64,000 bases of DNA from DASQPR01 sp963797605. GTDB taxonomy: Bacteria; Actinomycetota; Actinomycetes; Mycobacteriales; Micromonosporaceae. The stretch lies in NCBI GenBank assembly GCA_963797605.1, contig CAWCPX010000017.1:434001-498000 (forward strand). The letters run 5' to 3'. Made by a program: the position numbers and the translations under genes. Below, one piece after another: positions 42,814 to 51,852 of the stretch (position 1 is its first letter; every line of letters begins with the position of its first letter). The notes beneath the pieces were generated by a model. It ran no database searches and was not told the DNA's origin. It saw nothing but the letters and a program-made list of their open reading frames with translations.

Positions 42814-43434
42814 ATGGCGAGGTATTTCGACGTGCACCCGGACAACCCGCAAGCTCGCACGATCGCGCAGGTCGGCGACATCGTGCGCGGCGGCGGCCTG
42901 ATCGTCTACCCGACCGACTCCTGCTATGCCCTTGGCTGCCAGATCGGCAACAAGGATGGCCTCGACCGGATCCGCGACATCCGCAAGCTCGACGACAAGC
43001 ACCACTTCACGCTCGTCTGCGGCGACTTTGCCCAGCTCGGTCAGTTCGTGCAGGTCAGCAACTCCGTGTTTCGGCTGGTCAAAGCGGCCACACCGGGTCA
43101 GTACACGTTCATCCTGCCGGCCACCCGAGAGGTCCCTCGCCGCCTGCTCCACCCCAAGAAGAAGACCGTCGGGGTACGCGTCCCGAAACACCCGGTCGTC
43201 GCGGCCCTGCTCGCAAACCTGGGCGAGCCGCTGCTGTCAAGCACGCTGCTGCTGCCCGGCGACGATGAGCCGATGACGCAGGGGTGGGAAATCAAGGAAC
43301 GCCTCGATCACCAGGTGGACGCGGTCGTCGACGCCGGCGATTGCGGCACCGAACCGACGACCGTCATCGACCTGTCCGGTGACGAGCCGGAGATCCTGCG
43401 CGTGGGCGCCGGCGACCCGTCCCGTTTCGAATAG
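42814..43434 (+). CDS. Sua5/YciO/YrdC family protein (threonylcarbamoyl-AMP synthase-like)
   Basis: 206 aa with the YrdC fold: GGGLIVYPTDSCYALGCQIG and KLDDKHHFTLVCGDFAQLG form the positively charged ATP/tRNA pocket, and GVRVPKHPVVAALL follows. The length and the PGQYTFILPATREVPRRLLH segment point to the YciO subgroup rather than to TsaC proper, so tRNA t6A synthesis is possible but not certain. ATG at 42814. It is followed directly by the 31-bp repeat array. Confidence 0.85.
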   Translation: MARYFDVHPDNPQARTIAQVGDIVRGGGLIVYPTDSCYALGCQIGNKDGLDRIRDIRKLDDKHHFTLVCGDFAQLGQFVQVSNSVFRLVKAATPGQYTFILPATREVPRRLLHPKKKTVGVRVPKHPVVAALLANLGEPLLSSTLLLPGDDEPMTQGWEIKERLDHQVDAVVDAGDCGTEPTTVIDLSGDEPEILRVGAGDPSRFE

Positions 43435-43465
43435 GCGAGGCTTCCGGGCCATCGTGCCGATCCGT

Positions 43466-43904
43466 GGCGGCCCTGGCCGCCATGATTCGGCACAACCCAC
43501 CCGCGGCCGCCACGATTCGGCACAACCGACCCCGTGGACGCCACGATTCGGCACAACCCACCCGCCGCCTCCACCCACCGGCACAACCGACCCCGTGGAC
43601 GCCACGGACCGGCACAACCCACCCGGCGGCCGCCACCAACCGGCACAACCAACCCCGCCGCCGCCACGATTCGGCACAACCGACCCCGTGGCCACCACCG
43701 ATCGGCACAACCACCCTGCCGCCGCCACCCACCGGCACAACCGCCCCCGTGGCCGCCGCGGACCGGCACAACCCACCCCGCGGCCGCCACGGACCGGCAC
43801 AACCCAGCCTGCGGCCGCCACGGACCGGCACAACCCACTCCGCGGCCGCCACGATTCGCCACAACCGACCCCGTGACCACCACCGACCGGCGCAACCGAC
43901 CCGC
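43466..43904. repeat. 14-copy degenerate 30-31-bp minisatellite
   Basis: The core CGGCACAACC recurs at 43488, 43518, 43549, 43579, 43610, 43641, 43672, 43703, 43733, 43764, 43795, 43826, 43857 (one change) and 43888 (one change): a strict 30- or 31-base spacing. Between cores lie CCnCCCCGTGG or CCACCCGCGG and CCGCCACGATT or CCGCCACGGAC variants. It fills the whole gap between convergent yciO-like and HTH genes and begins at the HTH stop codon. Long open frames on both strands here are artefacts of the periodicity and lack any start context or homology. Confidence 0.85.
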
Positions 43905-44126
43905 CTACTCCACTCGCACCCGCAACAGATCGCCCGGCTGGCAGTCGAGCACGTCGCAGAGCGCGGTCAGCGTCGTGAACCGGATCGCCCGCGCTCGACC
44001 GTTCTTCAGGATCGACAGGTTCGCGAGCGTGATGCCGACCTTGTCCGCCAACTCCGTCAGCGTGATGCCGGCTTCGGCGACGAGTTCGTCGATGCGTACC
44101 TCGACCCGGTGCTCCTCGGCAGGCAT
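43905..44126 (-). CDS. Small XRE/YozG-type helix-turn-helix regulator
   Basis: 73 aa from the ATG at 44126 (MPAEEHRVEVRIDEL). Helix-turn-helix LTELADKVGITLANLSILKN is followed by the typical LTALCDVLDCQPGDLLRV ending. Its start overlaps the stop of the DUF2975 gene, so the two are translated together. Such pairs are common, with the regulator probably controlling its own operon through the palindrome at 44728-44763. Confidence 0.88.
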   Translation of the reverse strand: MPAEEHRVEVRIDELVAEAGITLTELADKVGITLANLSILKNGRARAIRFTTLTALCDVLDCQPGDLLRVRVE

Positions 44127-44719
44127 CAGATCACCTCGCTGAGTTCGGTCCGCATGTCCGCCGCCCGGCCGAGCAGTTCGCGACCCGCCAGCAGCCCGGA
44201 CCCGATGAGCAGCCACACGAAGAGTTGCGCCCACCACGGCACACCGCCCGCGCTGGAGTCGCCGCCTCGCGTCGCCGTCTCGATCGTGACCGCCACCGGC
44301 CCGGCCACCAGCGCCACCCATCCCCCGATGCGCATGAGCAGTCGCGTCGTGGCCGCGTAGACCCCGCCGCGCACGGCCGCGACCAGAATGCCGATGAACA
44401 GCCCGAGCAGCACCACGACCAGCACGATCGTCGGCACGGTCCGTTGGGTGGCCTCGGCGACGGCATGACGAGCCGTGAAGCCGGAGACGCTCTGCAGCGG
44501 ACCCGGGGTGAACATGACCAGCTGCGTCGTTTCCGGTCCACCCTGGTCAGGGGTGTAGAGGCTCACCTGCGTCTGGCTGGCCCACGTCGTGATCGTGTAG
44601 TGGCTTTGCGTGCCCACCAACTGGTGGATGCTCATCGCGCCGAGGGTCACGAGCACGCCGACGCCGATCAGCAGGAAGAGCCCGAGGACGGCCGAGCCGC
44701 GTCGCGCTGCATAGGACAT
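44126..44719 (-). CDS. DUF2975 membrane protein
   Basis: 197 aa from the ATG at 44719 (MSYAARRGSAVL) behind an AGGAGG Shine-Dalgarno that is part of the operator palindrome. Four hydrophobic segments: VLGLFLLIGVGVLVTLGA, TIVLVVVLLGLFIGILVAAV, IGGWVALVAGPVAV and LFVWLLIGSGLLAG, with an outside loop of about 65 residues between the first two. Function is unknown. The obligate HTH partner suggests a membrane-linked regulatory pair. Confidence 0.82.
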   Translation of the reverse strand: MSYAARRGSAVLGLFLLIGVGVLVTLGAMSIHQLVGTQSHYTITTWASQTQVSLYTPDQGGPETTQLVMFTPGPLQSVSGFTARHAVAEATQRTVPTIVLVVVLLGLFIGILVAAVRGGVYAATTRLLMRIGGWVALVAGPVAVTIETATRGGDSSAGGVPWWAQLFVWLLIGSGLLAGRELLGRAADMRTELSEVI

Positions 44720-44727
44720 CAGAGCCT

Positions 44728-44763
44728 CCTTATCGATTATCAATGTATCGATAATCGATAAGG
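44728..44763. promoter_or_regulatory. Palindromic operator of the DUF2975/HTH operon
   Basis: CCTTATCGATTATC (44728-44741) and GATAATCGATAAGG (44750-44763) are perfect 14-bp inverted repeats with an 8-base spacer. It is AT-rich in a GC-rich background. On the minus strand the proximal arm runs into the AAGGAGG ribosome site of the DUF2975 gene. The distal arm ends 17 bases from the trpA stop. Confidence 0.75.
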
Positions 44764-44780
44764 AACCCCGGAAAGTCAAG

Positions 44781-45579
44781 CTATCGGCGGCGTACGCCCT
44801 CGGCCAGTTCCGCGCTCAGCCGCTCCAACGCCGCCCGGCCACTCGCCGGATCGTCGGCTTCCAGCACGCACTGGATCAGCGCGCTGCCGACGATGACCGC
44901 GTCCGCGAAGCCCGCCACCGCGGCCGCCTGATCGCCGTCACGGACGCCGAGGCCGATCGCCACCGGAATGTCGCTGACCGCCCGCACCCGGGCCACGAGA
45001 GCCGGAGCCGCGTCGGACGTCTGTTCCCGGACGCCGGTCGTGCCCATCACACTCGTCGCGTAGACGAAGCCACGGCAGGCCTCGGCCGTCATCTCGAGCC
45101 GGGTCGGCGTCGACGACGGGGCGACCAGGAAGGTGCGATCGAGCCGGTACGCGTCCGAAGCGGCGAACCACTCCTCTGCCTCGTCCGGAATCAGGTCGGG
45201 CGTGACGATCCCGGCACCGCCGGCCGCCGCGAAGTCGCGCGCGAACGCGTCCACACCGTACTTCTCGATCGGGTTCCAGTAGCTCATCAGGATCACGGTG
45301 GCACCGGACCCCGCGACCTGCTCGACCGAGCGCAGCACGTCACGCGTGCGCACACCGCCGGCAAGCGCGATCTCGCTGGCCCGCTGGATGACCGGACCGT
45401 CCATGACCGGGTCGGAGTAGGCCAGCTCGATCTCGACGACGTCGACGCCGGACGCCACCATCGCCTTCATCGACTCGATGCCGCCGTCGACCGTCGGGAA
45501 CCCGGCCGGCATGCAACCGACGAGAACACGCCCGCTCCTCGGCGCGCGCCTTGTCGAACACGACCTGAAGGTTGCTCAC
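44781..45579 (-). CDS. trpA: Tryptophan synthase alpha chain TrpA (one frameshift)
   Basis: Cleaves indole-3-glycerol phosphate to indole and glyceraldehyde 3-phosphate. The catalytic Glu and Asp are in VDVVEIELAYSDPVMDGPVIQ, followed by ILMSYWNPIEKYGV, PDLIPDEAEEW and TSVMGTTGVREQ. The N-terminus (VSNLQVVFDKARAEERA) is in another frame from a GTG at 45579; the shift is near 45530. That GTG overlaps the trpB stop (GTGA). Last gene of the his-trp operon. Confidence 0.92.
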
Positions 45580-46822
45580 GATCGGGCACCGCCCTGCTCG
45601 TCGAAGATGCCGAACCACCGGGCCGCCGTGTCGACGTCCTTGTCACCGCGACCGGAGAGGTTCACCAGGATCGTCGGGTGCGGCGCCCAACGTGCCGGAT
45701 CGCGCCAGCCGGAACGCGCCGGCCAGGGCATGCGCGCTCTCGATCGCCGGGATGATGCCCTCGGTCCTGGAGAGCAGCGCGAACGCGTCCATGGCCTCGG
45801 CATCGGTGACCGGTTCGTACGTCGCCCGGCCGATCTCCTTGAGCCACGCGTGCTCCGGACCGACGCCGGGGTAGTCGAGGCCGGCCGAGATCGAGTGCGA
45901 CTCGATGGTCTGGCCGTCGTCGTCCTGCAGCAGGTAGCTGCGAGCGCCGTGGAGCACGCCGATCGTGCCCTGCGGTGATCGTGGCCGCGTGGCGACCCGG
46001 TCTCGACGCCGTCGCCGGCCGGCTCGAAGCCGTAGAGCCGGACGCTCTCGTCGGGGATGAACGCGTGGAAGATGCCGATCGCGTTGGAGCCGCCGCCGAC
46101 GCAGGCGCACACCGCGTCGGGCAGCGTCCCGGTCAGATCGAGGCACTGCTTGCGGGCCTCGACACCGATGCCACGGACGAAGTCGCGCACCATCGCCGGG
46201 AACGGGATGCGGGCCGGCTGCCGTACCGATGATGTAGTGCGTGCTGTCGACGTTCGTGACCCAGTCGCGAGTCGCCTCGTTGATCGCGTCTTTCAGCGTG
46301 CGCGAGCCGGTGCGCACCGGGACGACCTTGGCGCCGAGCATCTTCATCCGGGCCACGTTGAGCGCCTGCCGCTCGGTGTCGACCTCGCCCATGTAGACGA
46401 CGCATTCGAGGCCGAACAGCGCCGCTGCCGTGGCGGTCGCGACGCCGTGCTGACCGGCGCCGGTCTCGGCGATCACCCGCTTCTTGCCCATGCGCTTCGT
46501 CATCAGGGCCTGCCCGAGCACGTTGCGGATCTTGTGCGCGCCGGTGTGGTTGAGGTCTTCGCGCTTGAGCAGGATGCGCGTGCCGATCTCGGTGGAGAGC
46601 CGGGTGGCGTCGTAGAGCAGGCTCGGCACGCCGGCGTAGTCGCGCAGCAGCCGGCCGAATTCCGCCTGGAACCCCTCGTCGGCGAGCGCGTGCCGGTAGG
46701 CGGCGTCGAGCTCGTCGAGCGCGGCGACCAGCGCCTCGGGCACGAACCGACCGCCGAACCGACCGAACCGTGCCACGTGCGTCGGGCAGACCAGGCGTCC
46801 GGCGCACACGGTCGCTCGTCAT
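45576..46822 (-). CDS. trpB: Tryptophan synthase beta chain TrpB (frameshifted)
   Basis: PLP enzyme joining indole and serine. Clear motifs: FGRFGGRFVPEALVAALDEL, the PLP Lys in KREDLNHTGAHKIRNVLGQA, VIAETGAGQHGVATAT and the phosphate-binding CVGGGSNAIGIFHAFI. Later come SISAGLDYPGVGPEHAWLKE and ILVNLSGRGDKDVDTAARWF. Shifts are near 46760, 46220, 46000-45960 and 45690. The ATG at 46822 overlaps the trpC stop (ATGA). Confidence 0.92.
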
Positions 46823-47649
46823 CGAACTGGCCTCGGGCGTCGCTGGGTGGCTGCCGGCCGTCACGAGTTCGGCGACCGCGTCACGTGGGCTCTTCTGTGT
46901 CACCAGACCCTCTCCGACGAGCACCGCGTCGGCACCGGCCGCCGCGTACTTGATCAGGTCATGCGGGCCGCGGACGCCCGACTCCGCGATCTTCACCACA
47001 TGGTTGGGCAAACCGGGCGCGATCCGCTCAAACATGGTGCGATCGACTTCCAGGGTACGCAGGTTGCGCGCGTTGACCCCGATCACCTTCGCGCCCGCCG
47101 CCATCGCCCGGTCGGCCTCCTCTTCGTCGTGCACCTCGACGAGCGCCGTCATGCCGAGCGACTCGACGCGCTCGAGCAGGCCCATCGAGGACGTTCTGCT
47201 CCAGCGCGGCCACGATCAGCAGCACGAGGTCGGCGCCGTGGGCCCGCGCCTCGTGCACCTGGTAGGACGAGACCACGAAGTCCTTGCGCAGCACCGGTAC
47301 CTTGACGGCGGCACGCACCGCGATCAGGTCGTCGAGGCAGCCGCCGAACCATCGGCCCTCGGTGAGCACCGACACGCACCGGGCGCCGCCGGCCGCGTAC
47401 TCGCGTGGCGAGCGCAGCCGGATCGGCGATCTCGGCGAGCGCGCCCTTCGACGGCGACGACCGCTTGACCTCGGCGATCACCCCGACGCCGGGTGCGCGC
47501 AGCGCCGTGTACGCGTCCAGCGCGGCCGGGGCGGCCGCGGCCAGCTCCCGGATGCGGTCGAGCGGCACCAGCTCTTGGCGCGCTGCCACATCCTCACGCA
47601 CGCCCGCGATAATTTCGTCCAGCACACTCTGTTCGCCGGGCCCTGACAT
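46819..47649 (-). CDS. trpC: Indole-3-glycerol phosphate synthase TrpC (frameshifted)
   Basis: Closes the indole ring from CdRP. Segments: VLDEIIAGVREDVAARQELV, GVIAEVKRSSPSKGALAEIA, SVLTEGRWFGGCLDDLIAV, VPVLRKDFVVSSYQVHEARA, LGMTALVEVHDEEEADRAM, GVNARNLRTLEVD and IAESGVRGPHDL. Shifts are near 47405, 47185 and close to the 3' end. The total of 831 bases is in phase, 276 aa, normal length. It starts 121 bases after the TIGR02234 gene, the only sizeable gap in the operon, which contains a hairpin. Confidence 0.9.
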
Positions 47650-47730
47650 CGGACTCCCTCCCCGGGTGTCATGAAGCGATGCTAGGCGGCTGCCAATCAG
47701 CAAGGCGTCTGGGGTATGGCATGGCTCACT

Positions 47731-47759
47731 GTCGCGGCGATGGGGCATAATGCCGCGAC
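47731..47759 (-). other. Hairpin in the trp operon before trpC
   Basis: GTCGCGGC at 47731-47738 pairs with GCCGCGAC at 47752-47759. It lies between the TIGR02234 gene and trpC. It may be a processing or partial termination site. No leader peptide with Trp codons was found near it. Confidence 0.4.
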
Positions 47760-47770
47760 CGATTGGGCGA

Positions 47771-48318
47771 TCAACGCTCCGATTTGGTCGGATCGACACC
47801 GCGGTCCAGGTCATCCCACATCGTCGTGTTCGTGACCGGCCGATCGCGGTGCGACCTTCGGGCCGCCGCTCCGATCGTATTTCGCGCCCATCGCCGGCCA
47901 GCCGCTGCCGTGACGGATCGCCTGCAGTCCGCTCCACGCCGACCGCGAGGCCGCCGAGCGCGACGAGCACCGGCCACAGCACCCGTGCGCCGTCGGCCAG
48001 CCGCAGTCCGTCGATGCCGCCGCCGAGCACGATCACGCCGACGAGCCCGAGCAGAGCCCCGATGCCGACGCGTACGCCGCCCCGCGTCGCCAGCAGCGCC
48101 CCCGCACCGGCCAGCCCGACGAGCGCGACGGCCGGCGAGCCAGCCCAGTGCCGACGCTGCCGGTGTGCGAGACGTCGATCGGCGGCAGCGGCGCCGGCCG
48201 CGGGCCGCTGTGTCGTCGACCAGCACCCGAGTGACGGCGAGCAGCGCCAGCCCGGCGCCCAGACGACGCAGGCGGCGACGGCGTGCCGGGCTACCGACGG
48301 GCCTTGCCGGCCGGTCAT
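47771..48318 (-). CDS. Trp biosynthesis-associated membrane protein, TIGR02234 (frameshifted)
   Basis: A small membrane protein found in actinobacterial trp operons, of unknown role. From the ATG at 48318 (MTGRQGPSVARH), hydrophobic stretches follow, such as AVALVGLAGAGALLATRGGV, GIGALLGLVGVIVLGGGID and VLWPVLVALGGLAV. The charged C-terminus ends MWDDLDRGVDPTKSE. At least three frame changes occur (near 48260, 48140, 47900). It overlaps the trpE stop. Confidence 0.75.
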
Positions 48319-49853
48319 CGGGCCGGCCGCAGCGTCTCGGCGGTGGCGATCGCGGCGAGCACGGCGGCGGCCTTGTTGCTCGTCTCCTGGTCCTCGGCGA
48401 TCGGGATCGGAGTCGGCCACGATGCCGCCGCCGGCCTGCACGTAGGCGACGCCGTCGCGGATCAGCGCGGTCCGGATCGCGATCGCGGTGTCCATGTCGC
48501 CGCCGAAGCCGAAGTAGCCGACGATCCCGCCGTACAACCCGCGTCGGGTCGGCTCGAGCTCCTCGATGATCTCCATCGCCCGCACCTTCGGCGCCCCCGA
48601 GACGCGTGCCGGCCGGGAAGGTCGCCACCAGCGCGTCGAACGGCGTGTACTGCGGCGCCAGGTCGCCGACGACGGTCGAGACGATGTGCATGACGTGGCT
48701 GAACCGCTCGATCGTGGCGAACTCCGGCACCTCGACGCGTGCCCGGCACGCAGACCCGGCCGAGGTCGTTGCGGCCGAGGTCGACGAGCATCACGTGCTC
48801 GGCCCGCTCCTTCGGGTCGGCCAGCAGCTCGGCGGCGAGCGCGGCGTCCTCCTCGGTCGTCGCACCGCGCCACCGGGTGCCGGCGATCGGGTGCAGCAGC
48901 GCGCGCCCGTTCGTGACCTTCACGTGCGCCTCGGGCGACGAGCCGACGACGTCGAAATCGTCGAAGCGCAGCAGGTACATGTACGGGCTCGGGTTCGACA
49001 TGCGCAGCACCCGGTAGATGTCGAGCGGGTCGGCGTTCGTCGGCCGCGCGAACCGCTGCGCGACCACGATCTGGAAGCACTCGCCGGCCCGGATCGCCTC
49101 CTTCGCCTCCTCGACCGCCTTCTGGTGCGCGCCGTCGGGTGTGCGGGAGTAGGGCGTGCCGACCGGTCGCGGCTCGACCGTCGAGACGAGCGGCGGCGTC
49201 GGCCGGGCCAGCGCCGTGGTCATCGCGTCGAGCCGGCCGATCGCCTGGTGGTAGCCGGCGATCGCGGCGCCGTCGGCGGCGTCGGACGGGTCGATGATCA
49301 CGTTGGCGACCAGCAGCGCCGACCCGGTGAAGTGGTCGAGCACGACGAGGTCGGTCGCGAGCATCATGCCGAGCTCGGGGATCTGCAGGTCGTCGTCGGT
49401 GAGCTCGGGCAGCCTCTCGAAGTGGCGCACGACGTCGTAGGCCAGGAAGCCGACCAGGCCACCGGTCAGCGGCGGCAGGTCTTCCCCGGTCTGCGGCTGG
49501 CCCTGCGCCGACAGGCCGCGACGGTCCCCCGCAGCACGTCGATCGGGTCGCCGTCGCGCGGGATGCCGGCTCGGCGGCGTGCCCAGCCAGGTCGTCTCGC
49601 CGTCCTTCGTGATCAGCGTGGCGGCGCTGCGAACGCCGATGAACGAGTAGCGCGACCAGGCCGAGCCGCCCGACGCGGCGCCCTGCTCGGCCGACTCGAG
49701 CAGGAAGCTGCCCGGGCCGCCGGCCAGCTTGCGGTAGACGCCGACCGGGGTCTCGCCGTCGGCCAGCAGCCGCCGGGTCACCGGGATGACGCGGTGGTCG
49801 CGGGCCAGCTCGCGGAAGGTCGCCTCGTCGGGCGTAACGGCTCCGGTGGTCAT
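48315..49853 (-). CDS. trpE: Anthranilate synthase component I TrpE (frameshifted)
   Basis: Converts chorismate to anthranilate with TrpG-supplied ammonia. N-terminal feedback region: VIPVTRRLLADGETPVGVYR and FLLESAE, where LLES is the Trp-binding motif. The catalytic domain has ECFQIVVAQRFARP, SNPSPYMYLLRFDDFDVVG, ERAEHVMLVDLGRNDLGRV and RVSGAPKVRAMEIIEELEP, then RRGLYGGIVGYFGFGGDMDT. Shifts are near 49560, 48745, 48610 and 48400. The total is 1539 bases, 512 aa, as in relatives. The ATG overlaps the hisI stop. No trpG is in the window. Confidence 0.92.
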
Positions 49854-50252
49854 GCGCTCTCCTCGGGTGCGTGATGCGCCGCGGTCGGCTCGGTCAGCAG
49901 CACGTCTTCGAAGCAGGTCGGGGTGCCGGTGTGGCAGGCCGCGCCGATCTGGTCGACGCGGACCAGCAGCGTGTCGCCGTCGCAGTCGAGCGCGACCGAC
50001 TTCACCGCCTGCCGGTGCCCGGACGTCTCGCCCTTGACCCACAGCGACTGCCGGCGACCGCGAGAAGTAGGTCGCCTCGCCGGTCGTCAGCGTGCGATGC
50101 AGGGCCTCGTCGTTCATCCAGGCGAGCATCAGCACCTCGCCGGTGTCGTGCTGCTGCACCACGGCCGGCACCAGGCCCTGCGGGTCGCGCTTGAGCCGGG
50201 CGGCGATAGCCGGATCGAGATCGGACGTCAACGGTAAGGACACACCACTCAT
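49850..50252 (-). CDS. hisI: Phosphoribosyl-AMP cyclohydrolase HisI (one frameshift)
   Basis: Third step of histidine synthesis, a zinc enzyme. AARLKRDPQGLVPAVVQQHD, VLMLAWMNDEALHRTLTTGE and ATYFSRS are in the first frame. After a shift near 50058 come LWVKGETSGHRQAVKSVALD and the zinc-ligand DCDGDTLLVRVDQIGAACHT plus GTPTCFEDVLL. About 133 aa. First gene of the his-trp operon, with a GGAAGA ribosome site very close to the ATG. The 212 bases upstream to the hairpin at 50465 should contain the operon promoter; no Trp-codon leader was seen. Confidence 0.9.
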
Positions 50253-50464
50253 TCTTCCGCACGGCCCGGCGCCGGATCCGATCGCGCCCTCATGCCGGGA
50301 CGAAAACCGCCGCTCGCGCGCGGCAAATCAAGATCAAATTCATGTGGATGGTACGGATTTCCGAACGCCACCGGTCTTCGGGACGTGTTCCGACCTCCAC
50401 ACCGTGAGGCGCCGAACAAGCACCGTGATCCCGCCGAAACCCCCCGCGCCCCGCGCCGAAAAGG

Positions 50465-50500
50465 GTGGCGCCGCACTCCCCGCCAGGGATGCGGCGCCAC
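50465..50500 (-). terminator. Perfect 11-bp GC hairpin
   Basis: GTGGCGCCGCA (50465-50475) and TGCGGCGCCAC (50490-50500) with a 14-nt loop, downstream of the secreted helical protein gene on the minus strand. A terminator-type stem without U-tract. Confidence 0.6.
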
Positions 50501-50572
50501 GTCTATCGGGCCCGGTCAAGCGGCCCACATCCACCGGGCCCATCTAGCGGCCCACGTCTACCGGGCCACGTC
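50480..50572. repeat. Three to four 27-28-bp direct repeats downstream of a stop codon
   Basis: On the minus strand, units begin GGCCCGGTAGACGTGGGCCG, GGCCCGGTGGATGTGGGCCG and GGCCCGATAGACGTGGCGCC, with a partial unit (GGCCCCGATCGACGT) before them. The array begins about 20 bases after the stop at 50601, and the last unit merges with the hairpin arm. Confidence 0.6.
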
Positions 50573-50600
50573 GATCGGGGCCGCCTACGCCGGCGGACCG

Positions 50601-51387
50601 CTACGACAACGTCTTCAAGGCGTCGCGCGCGGCCTTCGCGTCGGCGAGCGCGTCCTTGATGTCGCCACGCGCGCCCTTGACGGCGGCTCGCACCGGAGCC
50701 ACGGCCGCCTTCATCGCCGCCGGGTCCGGGCTGGGTGCCACGCCGAGCAGCGTCTGCGCCTGGTTACCGAGCGCCGCCGTGGCCGCCGCCAGCTTGCTCG
50801 CCATGTCGTCGATCTTGGCCTGCGCCGCCGCCGTGTCCTTACCCTTTGCCGCGAGTCTGGTCGCGAGCGCTGCCAGCTGGTCGTGAGCGGTCTTCAGCCG
50901 GGCGATGTTCGTGGTCTCCTTGTCGGCCGCGATGTTGAAGCGCACCTTCGGCACCACCAGCATGTAGACGCGGTAACCGACGACCATCGTGCGGCCGTCC
51001 GCCTTCACCGCGGCCACCGTCGTTTCCGCGTCGACCTTCGTCTTCAGCGTCGTGAGACCGGTCGTGTCGGAGCCGATCAGCGTTGCCAGCGTCGTTTTAT
51101 CGCCGCCGGTCAGGTCGGTCGCGCCATTGACGGCGATCTTCAGCGCGGACAGCGTCGCGAGGCGCAGCCGGATCCGTGTGTCGACGGCTAGCTTCGCGGC
51201 CGGCAGTCCGATCGGTGCTCGGTGCCTTCGTAGACGGAAGCGACCGGCGCGGCCGCGACGAAAGCGGCGCTCGACGGGGCCGCGTTGCGCTCCGACCGGC
51301 GAGAACGCCAGCACGAGATGCGCCGGCGATGCTGAGGGTGCCGACGGCCGCGGCCGCACCGCGTACCCATGTGGACTTAGTTGTCAT
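50601..51387 (-). CDS. Secreted helical protein of unknown function (frameshifted near N-terminus)
   Basis: An ATG at 51387 (MTTKSTWVRGAAAAVGTLSI) opens a signal-peptide-like segment; at least two frame changes before about 51200 obscure the next 45 residues. From KLAVDTRIRLRLATLSAL onward the frame is clean and almost entirely helical, with heptad-like Ala/Leu/Lys periodicity (TTLATLIGSDTTGLTTLKTK, AHDQLAALATRLAAKGKDTA). It is probably an extracellular coiled-coil bundle. I do not recognise the family. It overlaps the lipoprotein gene before it by 11 bases. Confidence 0.6.
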
Positions 51388-51669
51388 TGTCGCCCGCCTT
51401 GTCCGCCGCCGTGATGTTGGAATCGATGCTCGACAACGACGAGTCGACGCCGTTGAGTTCCGCGTCGATCGACGTTGAGCCGGGCCGCCGTCGATGCGTT
51501 GCCCGCACCCGCCGTGGGCGGCGTCGTGGTCGTGGTGGTCGGCGGGTGACCCGACGTGACGTGCGCCGAATTGGTGGTCGACAGTCCGCTGTTCCCGCCG
51601 ACCGTGACCGGAGCAGCCGGTCAGCGCCAGCACCGCGGCGATCGCCACGGCACCCAGGATTCGCTTCAT
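51377..51669 (-). CDS. Small Thr-rich lipoprotein (frameshifted)
   Basis: From the ATG at 51669, MKRILGAVAIAAVLALTGCS is a textbook lipoprotein signal with the lipobox LTGC. After two frame changes a Thr/Pro stalk (TSGHPPTTTTTTPP) is seen, and a short end (AELNGVDSSLSSIDSNIT, ADKAGDNDN). About 97 aa. It likely attaches to the membrane and projects a short helical tip. Its overlap with the helical secreted protein suggests the two act together (inference). Confidence 0.6.
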
Positions 51670-51808
51670 AGGGAGTAACTCCTCGGGGGTCTTTGATCGA
51701 CGTGCTCGCAGAGCTTCCCGGCGGATTGCGAACGTTCGGCACACCACTGTGTACGGATCACGTAAAGACGGCCGATTGACGGGCGAACGGACCTCATCTA
51801 CCGTTTAT

Positions 51809-51838
51809 TTCAACGAGTGTTGAATTAGCTTCAACGAG
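51809..51838. promoter_or_regulatory. Candidate TetR operator upstream of the ABC exporter
   Basis: TTCAACgagtGTTGAA (51809-51824) is a perfect 6-bp inverted repeat. A third half-site, TTCAACGAG, follows at 51830-51838, 21 bases from the first. It lies 15 bases before the exporter ATG; the TetR gene ends the same operon. Confidence 0.6.
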
Positions 51839-51852
51839 GATCAGAGGAATCC

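Larger units (their letters stand above)
50253..50600. other. Intergenic region upstream of hisI
   Basis: 348 bases without a gene. From the left it holds the presumed hisI promoter region (50253-50460, including a relatively AT-rich stretch around 50325-50345), a perfect hairpin at 50465-50500, and a short direct-repeat array at about 50480-50572 directly downstream of the minus-strand gene that ends at 50601. Confidence 0.5.

Noticed and set aside
43308..43895. Long open frames of 160-200 codons on both strands over the minisatellite
   Set aside because: All frames are open only because the repeat lacks stops. The translations are simple repeats with no ribosome sites or recognisable domains.
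43466..43904. Possible CRISPR array
   Set aside because: Regular 30-31-base spacing suggested it, but there is no split into an identical repeat and unique spacers: both parts are degenerate variants of the same unit, and no cas gene is nearby.
50253..50500. Tryptophan attenuator upstream of the his-trp operon
   Set aside because: No short leader frame with consecutive Trp codons is present; the hairpin there lies next to the upstream gene's end.
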